Shown here: piece by piece, positions 8,255-18,643 of the stretch
Layout of the letters: each line of letters opens with the position of its first letter
Numbering within the stretch: the first letter of the stretch is position 1
Source of the DNA: Thalassobacillus devorans
GTDB lineage: Bacteria > Bacillota > Bacilli > Bacillales > Halobacillaceae
Direction of reading: 5' to 3'
Assembly (NCBI RefSeq): GCF_900176565.1
Contig: NZ_FXEH01000006.1
Span: forward strand, 186,001 to 250,000
Length of the DNA: 64,000 nt
Position numbers and translations under genes: made by a program
Notes under the pieces: generated by a model
Seen by the model: the letters and a program-made list of their open reading frames with translations, nothing else
The model's database searches: none
What the model was told of the DNA's origin: nothing

Positions 8255-10105
8255 ATGTGCGGAATTGTCGGATGGACGGATTTCAATAAAGACTTGAGTT
8301 GTACCTTTGATACCATCACAGCAATGGGAAGAGCGCTGGAGCACCGTGGGCCCGATGAAGGAAATCAGTGGTTCGGCCGGCATACAGCGTTTGGCCATCA
8401 GCGGCTGATTGTCATTGATCCTAAAGGTGGCAGGCAGCCGATGACGAGGCAGGCTGGAGAGAAACGCTATACGTTATGTTACAATGGGGAGCTTTACAAT
8501 ACGGAAGACGTGAGGGCTGAGCTGGCAAGTAGAGGCTGGTCCTTTCGCTCTCATTCTGATACGGAAGTACTCCTGACAAGTTATATGCAATGGGGAGAAA
8601 GCTGTGTCGATCACCTGAATGGTATTTTTGCTTTTGCCGTGTGGGATGAAGCGAAGCAAAAGCTTTTCCTGGCAAGGGACCGGCTTGGAGTTAAGCCGCT
8701 ATTTTATACAGAGGTGGATGGTGGATTATTGTTCGCTTCTGAAATAAAAGGACTGCTCGCTCATCCGAATGTAGAGGCTGCATTAGACGACACAGGTCTA
8801 CATGAGCTATTGGCGCTGGGGCCGTCACGGACGCCTGGATGTGGCGTCTTCAAAGGAATCTATGATTTACGGCCCGGTCATTGTGCTGTCTATACAAAGC
8901 CGGGTGGTTTAAAGATATCAAGGTATTGGAATGTGGAGAGTAAGCCACATTCTGATAATCTCGATATGACAGTGGCAAAGGTACGGGAGTTGTTCCTGGA
9001 TGCTGTCAATCGCCAGCTCGTTTCCGATGTCCCCCTCGGCACATTTTTATCTGGAGGGGTCGATTCAAGTGCAATCACAGCCATTGCTGCAGAAAAGTAC
9101 CGGGCATCTAACAAAGGGGCGCTTGATACCTTCTCTATCGATTTTGAAGGCAACGATAAGCATTTCAAAGCCAATCCGTTTCAGCCGACGAGTGATAAAG
9201 ATTTTATCGCAATGATCCAAAAAGAACATGGCACCAACCACCATAGCTGTATCGCGGACAATGAACGGTTAGTAAAGCTATTGAAAGAGGCAACGGTGTT
9301 CCGGGATTTGCCGGGGATGGCGGATGTGGATTCATCTTTGCTATGGTTCTGTGGGGAAGTGGAAGATAAAGTTACGGTTGGTTTATCAGGAGAGTGCGCG
9401 GATGAAATTTTCGGAGGGTACCCTTGGTTTTATCGAAAGGAAGAATTAGAACGGGAAGGTTTTCCGTGGATTCGGTCTTTAGACTTTAGAAACAGTCTCC
9501 TGAAACAAGAATGGCAGCAGAAGCTTGACTTGAAAGGCTATATGCTCGCCCGTTACCAGGAAACAATAGACGAAATGCCAAAGCTGCCGGGCGAATCAGC
9601 GGCAGAAGAGAAGCGGAGGCAGATGTTTTATTTGAATATGAACTGGTTCATGCAAACGTTGCTCGACCGGAAGGACCGGATGAGCATGGGAGCGAGTCTC
9701 GAGGTACGTGTGCCATTCAGTGACCATCATTTGGTCGAATATGTCTGGAATGTTCCGTGGAAAATGAAGCATTTAGATGGAAAAGAAAAAGGGCTGCTAC
9801 GGAAGGCGTTAGAAGGTATTTTGCCGGATGAGGTATTGTACCGGAAGAAAAACCCTTACCCGAAAACACACAACCCTCTTTATACCGAAGCAGTGGTTAC
9901 ATGGATGAATGAAATTATTGCAGATAAGCAGGCACCTATTTTTGATTTATTCGAACGGACACAGCTGAAACAACTAGCGGATTCTAAAGGAAAGGCTGTC
10001 GATGTACCGTGGTTTGGACAGTTGATGACCGGTCCCCAGCTCTTAGCGCACCTCTGTCAAATCAACTACTGGCTTGAACACTATAAAGTATCTATTAAAA
10101 ATTGA
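8255..10105 (+). CDS. asnO: asparagine synthase (glutamine-hydrolysing), AsnO type
   Basis: 616 residues. The start is fixed at ATG 8255 because processing must expose the catalytic Cys2 of MCGIVG; the GTG at 8243 would bury it. N-terminal class-II glutamine amidotransferase (EHRGPDEG, CYNGELYN, SHSDTEVLL) is followed by the synthetase domain with the PP-loop FLSGGVDSSA and GLSGECADEIFGGY. It makes asparagine from aspartate, ATP and glutamine. Length matches B. subtilis AsnO (about 614), and the yisL neighbour supports asnO over asnB/asnH. A bidirectional terminator follows. Confidence 0.92.
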   Translation: MCGIVGWTDFNKDLSCTFDTITAMGRALEHRGPDEGNQWFGRHTAFGHQRLIVIDPKGGRQPMTRQAGEKRYTLCYNGELYNTEDVRAELASRGWSFRSHSDTEVLLTSYMQWGESCVDHLNGIFAFAVWDEAKQKLFLARDRLGVKPLFYTEVDGGLLFASEIKGLLAHPNVEAALDDTGLHELLALGPSRTPGCGVFKGIYDLRPGHCAVYTKPGGLKISRYWNVESKPHSDNLDMTVAKVRELFLDAVNRQLVSDVPLGTFLSGGVDSSAITAIAAEKYRASNKGALDTFSIDFEGNDKHFKANPFQPTSDKDFIAMIQKEHGTNHHSCIADNERLVKLLKEATVFRDLPGMADVDSSLLWFCGEVEDKVTVGLSGECADEIFGGYPWFYRKEELEREGFPWIRSLDFRNSLLKQEWQQKLDLKGYMLARYQETIDEMPKLPGESAAEEKRRQMFYLNMNWFMQTLLDRKDRMSMGASLEVRVPFSDHHLVEYVWNVPWKMKHLDGKEKGLLRKALEGILPDEVLYRKKNPYPKTHNPLYTEAVVTWMNEIIADKQAPIFDLFERTQLKQLADSKGKAVDVPWFGQLMTGPQLLAHLCQINYWLEHYKVSIKN

Positions 10106-10212
10106 CACATGAAGAGCTTCCCGTGGTCACAGTAGTCTGGGGATGTGAGCTAAGTTACATCTGTCATTTGATGCAATTTTATACGTAATTTACATTCATC
10201 TAATTTCACAAA

Positions 10213-10254
10213 AAACCAGCCGTCCACGAGCAGTTTGGGGCGGCTGGTTTTCTT
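10213..10254. terminator. bidirectional terminator between asnO and cyclomaltodextrinase
   Basis: Stem AAACCAGCCG / CGGCTGGTTT with T-rich ends on both strands, placed between convergent genes. Confidence 0.85.
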
Positions 10255-10262
10255 TAAAGTGG

Positions 10263-12071
<1,809 letters not shown>

Positions 12072-12085
12072 TTACGTATAGTCTA

Positions 12086-12114
12086 AAAGTAGACAAATTA
12101 AGATTGAAAGTCAA
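12086..12114 (-). promoter_or_regulatory. candidate SigA promoter of cyclomaltodextrinase
   Basis: On the minus strand TTGACT, 17 bp, then TACTTT. The -35 is good and the -10 weak. The -10 overlaps a small palindrome GTCTACTTTTAGAC. Confidence 0.4.
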
Positions 12115-12144
12115 TGAAAACATACACGTCTTACGAGCTGTTTT

Positions 12145-12158
12145 TGTAAGCGTTATCT
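12145..12158. promoter_or_regulatory. catabolite-responsive element (cre)
   Basis: TGTAAGCGTTATCT matches the CcpA consensus TGWAAGCGYTWWCA at 13 of 14 positions. It lies between the two divergent maltose promoters, upstream of both, so glucose control of the whole cluster through CcpA is likely. Confidence 0.7.
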
Positions 12159-12209
12159 AACCTTTCTTAATGGAAAAATAAACAACTTATGAAAACTAGT
12201 AAATTTGTC

Positions 12210-12237
12210 TTGCAAATTATTTTGGATTTTGTATAAT
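12210..12237 (+). promoter_or_regulatory. SigA promoter of malE
   Basis: TTGCAA, 16-bp spacer, perfect TATAAT; 93 bp before the malE start codon. Confidence 0.72.
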
Positions 12238-12253
12238 TAGAATCAAGATGTGT

Positions 12254-12267
12254 GCAATCGTTTTCGC
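12254..12267 (+). promoter_or_regulatory. LacI-type (MalR) operator downstream of the malE promoter
   Basis: GCAATCGTTTTCGC, a near-palindrome with the CGTTT core, begins about 17 bp past the -10 hexamer, so a bound repressor would block transcription. Confidence 0.6.
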
Positions 12268-12329
12268 GAAATTAATTTGAAATCGGTTACATAGGTCTTG
12301 AATTTATATACCTTTGGGAGGTCAATACA

Positions 12330-13631
12330 ATGAAGAAATGGTTAGGTATGTTGTTTGCCGCACTATTAATTATCGGTGCACTTGCTGCCTGTGGTCCGGA
12401 TGAAAGTGGACAAGAAGATAGTGAAGCAGAAGGTGGAGACACAACAGAAACAGAAGGCAGTTCTGAAGAAAATATGCCGGAAAAGCCTGAGAAACTGACA
12501 GTCTGGATGAACGCTGAAGAAAAACAGGAAGACGCGTTGAAAGACATCACAGCGAAATATACAGAAGAAAATGACATCGAAGTTGAAATTGTCCCAGTTT
12601 CTATGCTGGATCAAATTGAAAAATTAGATGTAGAAGGTCCTGCCGGCAACGGTCCGGATATTATTTTCCAGCCGCATGATCGAATCGGTGACCTTGTACT
12701 GAAAGGGCTTGTCGACCCTGTTAACCTGGGTGATAAAGAAAGTGAATATAATGAAACTGCAATCGATGCTGTTACTTATGATGGCGACATTTGGGGATAT
12801 CCTGCAGTAACGGAAACTTATGCATTGTTCTACAATAAATCTCTTGTTGACGAAGCACCTGAAACTATGGAAGATTTGATGACAATCGCTGAGAATGACA
12901 CGAATGCAAGTGAAGATAAATTCGGCTTCCTTATGGAAGGTGCAAACTTCTACTTCACTTACCCGTTCTTCTCTGGTAATGGTGCTTATGTATTTGCTAA
13001 CGAAGACGGAAACTATGATATTGAAGATATTGGGTTGAACAACGAAGGAGCTGTCAAAGGCGGCGAGTTGATCCAATCCTGGTTTGACAATGGATACATT
13101 CCACAGGATCTTACTCCAGATATCATGAATGGTTTGTTTAAGGAAGGTAAAGTATCTACGGTTATCAATGGTCCTTGGATGGTTCGTGAATATCAGGATG
13201 CGATCGGTGACGACCTGGCAGCTGCTCCACTTCCATTATTGGAAAATGGTGAAAATCCAAGTTCTTTCGTAGGTGTGAAATCTTATATGCTTTCTTACTA
13301 CTCTGAGAACAAAGAGTGGGCGGAAGATTTGATGGCATTCATTACGAACAGTGAAAATGCGATGACTTACTATGACATGGCTGGTGAAATGCCTGCACGC
13401 GCAGATTCTATCGAGCAGCCGGAGATTGCGGAAGATGAAATTATGTCTGCATTTGCTGAACAGTCAACATACGGTGAGCCAATGCCTGGTGTTCCTGCCA
13501 TGCAGCAAGTGTGGGATCCAATCAATGATGCGCTTTCATTCATCTCTAAAGGAGAGCCTGTCGATGAAGTACTGGATGAAGCAGTACAAATTATTCAGGA
13601 CAACATCGAAGCATCAGGTGCTGGACAATAA
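12330..13631 (+). CDS. malE: maltose/maltodextrin ABC transporter substrate-binding lipoprotein
   Basis: 433 residues. Lipoprotein signal with lipobox LAAC (Cys at about 22), then a very acidic linker (about 24-50) and a type-I solute-binding fold with KLTVWMN at the domain start and PAVTETYALFYN and GPWMVREYQ segments typical of MalE/MdxE. It captures maltodextrins outside the cell and delivers them to MalFG. GGGAGG precedes the ATG. The strongly acidic surface fits a salt-adapted organism. Dedicated promoter and operator upstream; a long hairpin separates it from malF, so more of this protein than of the permeases is expected. Confidence 0.92.
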   Translation: MKKWLGMLFAALLIIGALAACGPDESGQEDSEAEGGDTTETEGSSEENMPEKPEKLTVWMNAEEKQEDALKDITAKYTEENDIEVEIVPVSMLDQIEKLDVEGPAGNGPDIIFQPHDRIGDLVLKGLVDPVNLGDKESEYNETAIDAVTYDGDIWGYPAVTETYALFYNKSLVDEAPETMEDLMTIAENDTNASEDKFGFLMEGANFYFTYPFFSGNGAYVFANEDGNYDIEDIGLNNEGAVKGGELIQSWFDNGYIPQDLTPDIMNGLFKEGKVSTVINGPWMVREYQDAIGDDLAAAPLPLLENGENPSSFVGVKSYMLSYYSENKEWAEDLMAFITNSENAMTYYDMAGEMPARADSIEQPEIAEDEIMSAFAEQSTYGEPMPGVPAMQQVWDPINDALSFISKGEPVDEVLDEAVQIIQDNIEASGAGQ

Positions 13632-13663
13632 ATAGAAGAGAGAAACTCTCATAATAAGAGAGT

Positions 13664-13706
13664 AAAATGGAGGATGGAAGGCGGACAGCCTTCCATCTCC
13701 CATTTT
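13664..13706 (+). other. malE-malF intercistronic hairpin
   Basis: A long imperfect stem (core GGAAGGC / GCCTTCC, extended by AATGG/CCATT-type pairing) with a 5-nt loop and no proper T run. Hairpins here commonly protect the upstream mRNA or cause partial termination so the binding protein exceeds the permeases; that role is inferred. Confidence 0.6.
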
Positions 13707-13731
13707 CATTACCACCGGGGAGGACATTATT

Positions 13732-15030
13732 ATGGCAAAGGATGATAAAAAAGCAGCATTTGATCTTAAACAGCCCCGCAATATTGCTACTTTATTATCT
13801 GTCTTCGTTCCAGGTCTGGGACAAATGTATAATAGGCGTTTTATTAAAGGAATTTTGTTATTCGTTATTGCAGTTTCTTTCTTATTGGCATTTTGGGACT
13901 ATATCGATATCGGGATATGGGGATTGTTCACACTGGGAACGATTCCACGTGAACACCATTCCATCCAGTTATTGATTCAGGGGTTCATATCCTTAGTAGT
14001 TCTGTTCTTTGGTATCGCTATTTATATTTACAACGTTAAAGATGCTCGTAATGATGCGATTGCTAGAGAAGCCGGAAAACCGAATCCGACCTTTTTCAGG
14101 GCAATGCAGGATTTTTATGACAGAGGGTTTCCTTATTTCATGATCCTGCCTGGATTTTTGATGTTGATATTCATTGTCGTGTTGCCGTTGGCATTCATGG
14201 TTTCGTTGGCATTTACCAACTACAACCAGTACAATGCTCCACCACGTAAGCTGCTCGACTGGGTCGGCTTTGACAACTTTGTCAATTTGGTGAATGTGCA
14301 GATATGGCAGGATACATTTCTGAATGTATTCACATGGACGATCGTCTGGACAGTAGTAGCAACAACGTTACAGATCGTTCTCGGGTTATTCCTGGCATTG
14401 CTCGTCAATGATAAGCGAATCAAGTTCAAGCGTACGATTCGTACCGTATTGATTCTGCCTTGGGCGGTCCCGGCTTTTGTATCAATTTTGATTTTTTCTG
14501 CATTATTCAACCCGACCTTTGGTGCGGTCAACCGGGATATTCTTAGCCAGTTTGGCATGATGATCCCATGGCTGTCCGATCCTTTTTGGGCAAAAGTAGC
14601 ACTGATCATGATTCAGACATGGCTTGGGTTCCCATTCGTATTTGCTTTATTCACGGGTGTTCTGCAGAGTGTTCCGCAAGATATGTATGAAGCTGCCGAT
14701 GTTGATGGCGGTACCCGCCTGCAGAAGTTCCGCTTCATCACACTGCCACACTTGCTTTATGCGACTGCACCGTTATTGATTATGCAATACGCGGGGAACT
14801 TCAACAACTTTAATATCATCTATCTTTTCAACGAGGGGGATCCAGCGGTCCGTGGGCAATCCGCTGGCGGCACAGATATCCTGATTTCCTGGGTATACAA
14901 ACTGACTTTTGAAACCAATAACTATAATATGGCAGCAGCCATCACGATTATCATGGGACTGGTTGTCTCGATATTCGCATTCTTCCAATTCCGGAAAACG
15001 GCTGCATTTAAAGAGGAGGGACGTTACTGA
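13732..15030 (+). CDS. malF: maltodextrin ABC transporter permease MalF
   Basis: 432 residues. An unusual N-terminal part (about 1-105) with LSVFVPGLGQMYNRRFIKG and two or three helices precedes the standard six-helix permease core that starts at about residue 130 (ILPGFLMLIFIVVLPLAFM). The coupling loop EAADVDGGTRLQKFRFITLPHL (EAA motif) is at about 320-340. It imports dextrins together with MalG. GGGGAGG precedes the ATG; the stop overlaps the malG start by one base (TGATG). No ATPase gene is in the cluster, so a shared MsmX-type ATPase is likely (family knowledge). Confidence 0.92.
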   Translation: MAKDDKKAAFDLKQPRNIATLLSVFVPGLGQMYNRRFIKGILLFVIAVSFLLAFWDYIDIGIWGLFTLGTIPREHHSIQLLIQGFISLVVLFFGIAIYIYNVKDARNDAIAREAGKPNPTFFRAMQDFYDRGFPYFMILPGFLMLIFIVVLPLAFMVSLAFTNYNQYNAPPRKLLDWVGFDNFVNLVNVQIWQDTFLNVFTWTIVWTVVATTLQIVLGLFLALLVNDKRIKFKRTIRTVLILPWAVPAFVSILIFSALFNPTFGAVNRDILSQFGMMIPWLSDPFWAKVALIMIQTWLGFPFVFALFTGVLQSVPQDMYEAADVDGGTRLQKFRFITLPHLLYATAPLLIMQYAGNFNNFNIIYLFNEGDPAVRGQSAGGTDILISWVYKLTFETNNYNMAAAITIIMGLVVSIFAFFQFRKTAAFKEEGRY

Positions 15031-15878
15031 TGGCTATGAACACAAAGACAAAATCGAAAATCGAAGTAACGTTCATTTATCTGTTCCTCGGACTTATGTT
15101 CATCATCATCGCCTATCCATTACTGTGGACCATTATGATGAGCATAAACCCAGGGACGAATATGCTGGTAACAAAAATGCTGCCGGACAATCCGACATTG
15201 GAGCATTATAAATGGCTGTTTACAGATCCCAGAAGTGATTATGTCATCTGGTACAAAAATAGTCTTATTGTTGCTTTTGCTAACGCAATCGGTTCCGTTG
15301 TCCTGACGTCACTTGTGGCTTATGCATTTTCCCGCTACCATTTCATCGGGAAGAAATACGGTTTATACATGTTCTTGCTACTGCAAATGTTCCCGGCATT
15401 AATGGGAATGGTTGCATTGTATATCCTGCTCAGTACAATTGGACTAATCGACTCACTGTTCGGTTTGACATTGATTTACCTTGGCGGGCAGATTCCTTTC
15501 AACGCATGGCTTGTCAAAGGGTACTTCGATACGATTCCAAAAGAGCTGGACGAAGCCGCGAAAATCGATGGCGCTGGTCATTTGAAAATTTTCTGGACTA
15601 TCATGCTTCCGCTTGCGAAACCGATTCTGGCAGTAGTCGCACTGTTTAATTTTATGGCGCCGTTCATGGACTTCCTTTTACCGCGGATCGTATTGACCAG
15701 TCCGGAAAATTATACGCTCGCACTTGGATTGTTCAATTTTATCAATGATCAGTTTTCCAATAACTTTACACGTTTTGCTGCCGGGGCAATTCTGATCGCT
15801 GTTCCGATTGCTTTAGTGTTCCTGCTTTTGCAGCGTTATTTGATTTCAGGATTGACATCTGGAGCGACCAAAGGATAA
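15030..15878 (+). CDS. malG: maltodextrin ABC transporter permease MalG
   Basis: 282-residue, six-helix permease. The cytoplasmic EAA loop reads ELDEAAKIDGAGHLKIFWTIMLPL. The product ends SGLTSGATKG, the normal C-terminal tail of MalG proteins. The start codon overlaps the malF stop by one base, so translation is coupled. Partner of MalF in the inner complex. Confidence 0.92.
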   Translation: MAMNTKTKSKIEVTFIYLFLGLMFIIIAYPLLWTIMMSINPGTNMLVTKMLPDNPTLEHYKWLFTDPRSDYVIWYKNSLIVAFANAIGSVVLTSLVAYAFSRYHFIGKKYGLYMFLLLQMFPALMGMVALYILLSTIGLIDSLFGLTLIYLGGQIPFNAWLVKGYFDTIPKELDEAAKIDGAGHLKIFWTIMLPLAKPILAVVALFNFMAPFMDFLLPRIVLTSPENYTLALGLFNFINDQFSNNFTRFAAGAILIAVPIALVFLLLQRYLISGLTSGATKG

Positions 15879-15921
15879 TAGGGAATGGAAACTTAATTTT
15901 TTATGATGAGGGGGAGCGGAA

Positions 15922-17475
15922 ATGAGGATAAAAGCACTGTTAACCTTGTGCATCATTCCGTTTCTTCTTTTTTATTCTTTTCCTATGGTTGCTTTAGGAG
16001 CTGAAGAAAAAGAAGATGATTGGCAAGAAGAAATGATTTACTTTATCATGGTCGATCGTTTTTTTAACGGTAATTTCGATAACGACTATGAAGTGGATAC
16101 GGATGATCCAAAAGCATATCACGGTGGTGATATCGATGGAATTATCCAGCAGTTGGATTATATTCAGAGCCTTGGATATACGGCCATCTGGATTACACCG
16201 ATTATGAAAAACGAGCCGAAGGGCTATCACGGCTACTGGATTGAAGATTTTATGGAAGTAGAAGAGCATTTTGGAACCATGGAAGATGCCAAACGTCTGG
16301 TGGAAGAAGCCCATAAAAGGGATATGAAAGTGCTGTTTGATTTCGTTGTGAACCATACCGGCTACCAGCATCCATGGCTGGAGGATCCTGAGAAGGAAGA
16401 TTGGTTCCATGAAGTGCAGAGAATGATTGGGGAAAGTCCGTCGGTATTGGAAAATGCCTGGCTCGCCGGTCTGCCTGATTTAGATACGGAAAATCCAGAA
16501 GTGAAAGAATACTTATTTGACGCGGCTGAATTTTGGATAGAAGAAACTGGAGTGGACGGCTTCCGGCTCGATACCGTTAAACATGTACCGAAAGACTTTT
16601 GGAAAGAATTTAACGACCATGTTAAGAGCATTGATCCTGACTTCTTCTTGCTTGGGGAGGTCTGGCATGATAATCCAAGGGAGATAGCTGCATATGAGGA
16701 AACTGGTATTGATTCGTTCGTGGATTTTCCGTTATACAATGCAATGGACCAGTCTTTTCAGGCAGCTGGAAACTCGCTGACCGGCCCGTTAAGTATCTGG
16801 AAGACGAACGAGGAAAGGTATCAACGCCCCGAGATGCTCAGTTCTTTCATTGATAACCATGACACCGTTCGGTTTACAAGGCGTGCCGTGGAAAATAATC
16901 AAAACCCGGTGACACGCTGGAAACTGGCTTTGACCTATCAATTCACCATGCCGGAAATTCCGATTACCTACTATGGAACAGAAATACCATTAGATGGCGG
17001 AGAAGATCCGGATAACCGTAAAATGATGAATGTAAAGGCAGCCGATGAAGAGCTGAAGCAGCGGATTGAGCAGTTGACATCGATGCGACAAGAATTCCCG
17101 GCACTGACGAAAGGGGATTACAAAGAACTTTATAATGAAGATGGCATGGCTGCTTATCAGCGTTCTTATAAAGATGAAACGTTAATTGCCGTGATTAACA
17201 ATGACACAGGGACTCGTACAGTTGAGCTGACGGACCTGCCATCAGGAAAACAGCTGCGTGGCATGCTGACCGATGATATTGCTCGTGAAGTTGAAGATGG
17301 CACCTACCATGTAGCCATGGAACGAGAACAGGCAGAAGTATATCTTGTAGAAGAAGATACCGGGCTGAACTGGGGATTCCTGCTGTTTATCGGAGGGGTC
17401 TTCGCGGCGTTTGTAGTTGCCGTCATCTTTTTAAGCAGAAAAAGTAAAACTGCAGAGACCGATGGAATAATGTAA
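15922..17475 (+). CDS. secreted, C-terminally membrane-anchored alpha-amylase (GH13)
   Basis: 517 residues. N-terminal signal peptide (about 1-27, ending ALGAEEK), GH13 catalytic domain with FVVNH (141-145), nucleophile Asp217 in GFRLDTVKH, Glu246 in GEVWHD and Asp314 in NHD. A C-terminal transmembrane helix (about 480-503, WGFLLFIGGVFAAFVVAVIFL) followed by basic residues would hold the enzyme on the outer membrane face. It should cut starch-type glucans into dextrins that MalE captures at the same surface. GGGGGAG lies before the ATG; the gene follows malG by 43 bp. Confidence 0.88.
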   Translation: MRIKALLTLCIIPFLLFYSFPMVALGAEEKEDDWQEEMIYFIMVDRFFNGNFDNDYEVDTDDPKAYHGGDIDGIIQQLDYIQSLGYTAIWITPIMKNEPKGYHGYWIEDFMEVEEHFGTMEDAKRLVEEAHKRDMKVLFDFVVNHTGYQHPWLEDPEKEDWFHEVQRMIGESPSVLENAWLAGLPDLDTENPEVKEYLFDAAEFWIEETGVDGFRLDTVKHVPKDFWKEFNDHVKSIDPDFFLLGEVWHDNPREIAAYEETGIDSFVDFPLYNAMDQSFQAAGNSLTGPLSIWKTNEERYQRPEMLSSFIDNHDTVRFTRRAVENNQNPVTRWKLALTYQFTMPEIPITYYGTEIPLDGGEDPDNRKMMNVKAADEELKQRIEQLTSMRQEFPALTKGDYKELYNEDGMAAYQRSYKDETLIAVINNDTGTRTVELTDLPSGKQLRGMLTDDIAREVEDGTYHVAMEREQAEVYLVEEDTGLNWGFLLFIGGVFAAFVVAVIFLSRKSKTAETDGIM

Positions 17476-17532
17476 ACTAAATACTAAGAGGAAGCAGCAA
17501 TTTGAAATCAAATGGAATAGAAGGTGAGTGTC

Positions 17533-18576
17533 ATGGGAGTTACCATTAAGGAAGTGGCCAAAGCGGCAGGCGTGGCGCCGTCTACGGTGTCACGGGTCAT
17601 TGCGGATAACCCGAGAATCAGTCCTGCTACAAAAAAACGTGTAAGGAAGGCGATGAAAGAATTAGGGTACCATCCTAATGTTAATGCGAGGAGTCTGGTC
17701 CGAAGTTCCACCCAGGCAATCGGTGTCGTCATGCCTTCAAGCGCAGATAAAGCCTTACAAAACCCCTTCTTCCCTGAGGTGCTTCGTGGCATTAGTGCAG
17801 TAGCCCATGACCTCGAATATTCCCTGCTGCTCTCCACAGGAGAAACGGAAGAAGAAATATTGGAAGGCGTTCAACGAATGGTATACGGAAATCGTGTCGA
17901 TGGGGTCATCCTGCTATACTCAAGATTAAAGGACAAAGTGATGGAGTTTCTTTATGAGCAGAATTTTCCGTTTGTCATTGTAGGGAAACCGAATGAAAAT
18001 ACCGATACGATCAGTCATGTCGATAATGATAATATCCGGGCTTCCAGGGAAATCACCGAACATCTGATTGAACTCGGCCATCGGTGTATCGGTTTTATTG
18101 GCGGGTCTAAGGACTTGGCAGTCACTGTAGATCGAATGACAGGTTACGAAGAGGCACTTAAAAAAGCTGGACTGAAAGCGAAAAAAGATTATCGCGTCCA
18201 TACAGAGTTCTTAAAGTCAGGTGGACGAAAAGCGGTTCATGAACTTTTTTCCCTCCCGGAACCACCGACAGGGCTTGTCATCTCAGATGATTTGATGAGC
18301 ATCGGTGTGATCAACATGCTGGAAGAGTTCGGGTTGTATGTACCCGAAGACGTATCCATCGTGAGTTTTAATAATGTTTACATGGCGGAAGTGACACGCC
18401 CTCCACTTACAACGGTGGACATTAATATTTATGAACTTGGCGCTCAGGCATCCAAATGTCTGATTGAAAAAATACAAAATAAAAATGAACCGGCCAAGCG
18501 TATCATCGTGCCATTTGAAATTAAGCACCGTTTATCAACACAGCCATTGAACGAAGAAACAACCAAGAGAGCCTAA
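17533..18576 (+). CDS. malR: LacI-family transcriptional regulator of the maltose cluster
   Basis: 347 residues. N-terminal LacI HTH (VTIKEVAKAAGVAPSTVSRVIADNPRIS) with hinge helix NARSLVRS, then a periplasmic-binding-like effector domain. ATG 17533 chosen behind AAGGTGAG; nearby in-frame GTG codons are weaker. It presumably binds the CGTTT-centred operators at 12040, 12254 and 18606 and is released by maltose or a dextrin. The malR name reflects context; ligand and targets are inferred. Confidence 0.85.
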   Translation: MGVTIKEVAKAAGVAPSTVSRVIADNPRISPATKKRVRKAMKELGYHPNVNARSLVRSSTQAIGVVMPSSADKALQNPFFPEVLRGISAVAHDLEYSLLLSTGETEEEILEGVQRMVYGNRVDGVILLYSRLKDKVMEFLYEQNFPFVIVGKPNENTDTISHVDNDNIRASREITEHLIELGHRCIGFIGGSKDLAVTVDRMTGYEEALKKAGLKAKKDYRVHTEFLKSGGRKAVHELFSLPEPPTGLVISDDLMSIGVINMLEEFGLYVPEDVSIVSFNNVYMAEVTRPPLTTVDINIYELGAQASKCLIEKIQNKNEPAKRIIVPFEIKHRLSTQPLNEETTKRA

Positions 18577-18605
18577 AGCGGGTTCTCTCTTTTTCCCGCT
18601 GAGAT

Positions 18606-18617
18606 GCAAACGTTTGC
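18606..18617 (+). promoter_or_regulatory. perfect LacI-type palindrome before maltose phosphorylase
   Basis: GCAAACGTTTGC is a perfect 12-bp palindrome, 26 bp before the maltose phosphorylase start codon and just after a small hairpin that follows malR. It suggests that this last gene can be regulated separately from the rest of the operon. Confidence 0.65.
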
Positions 18618-18643
18618 CTAAACTAATCCAGAGGTGATGAAAA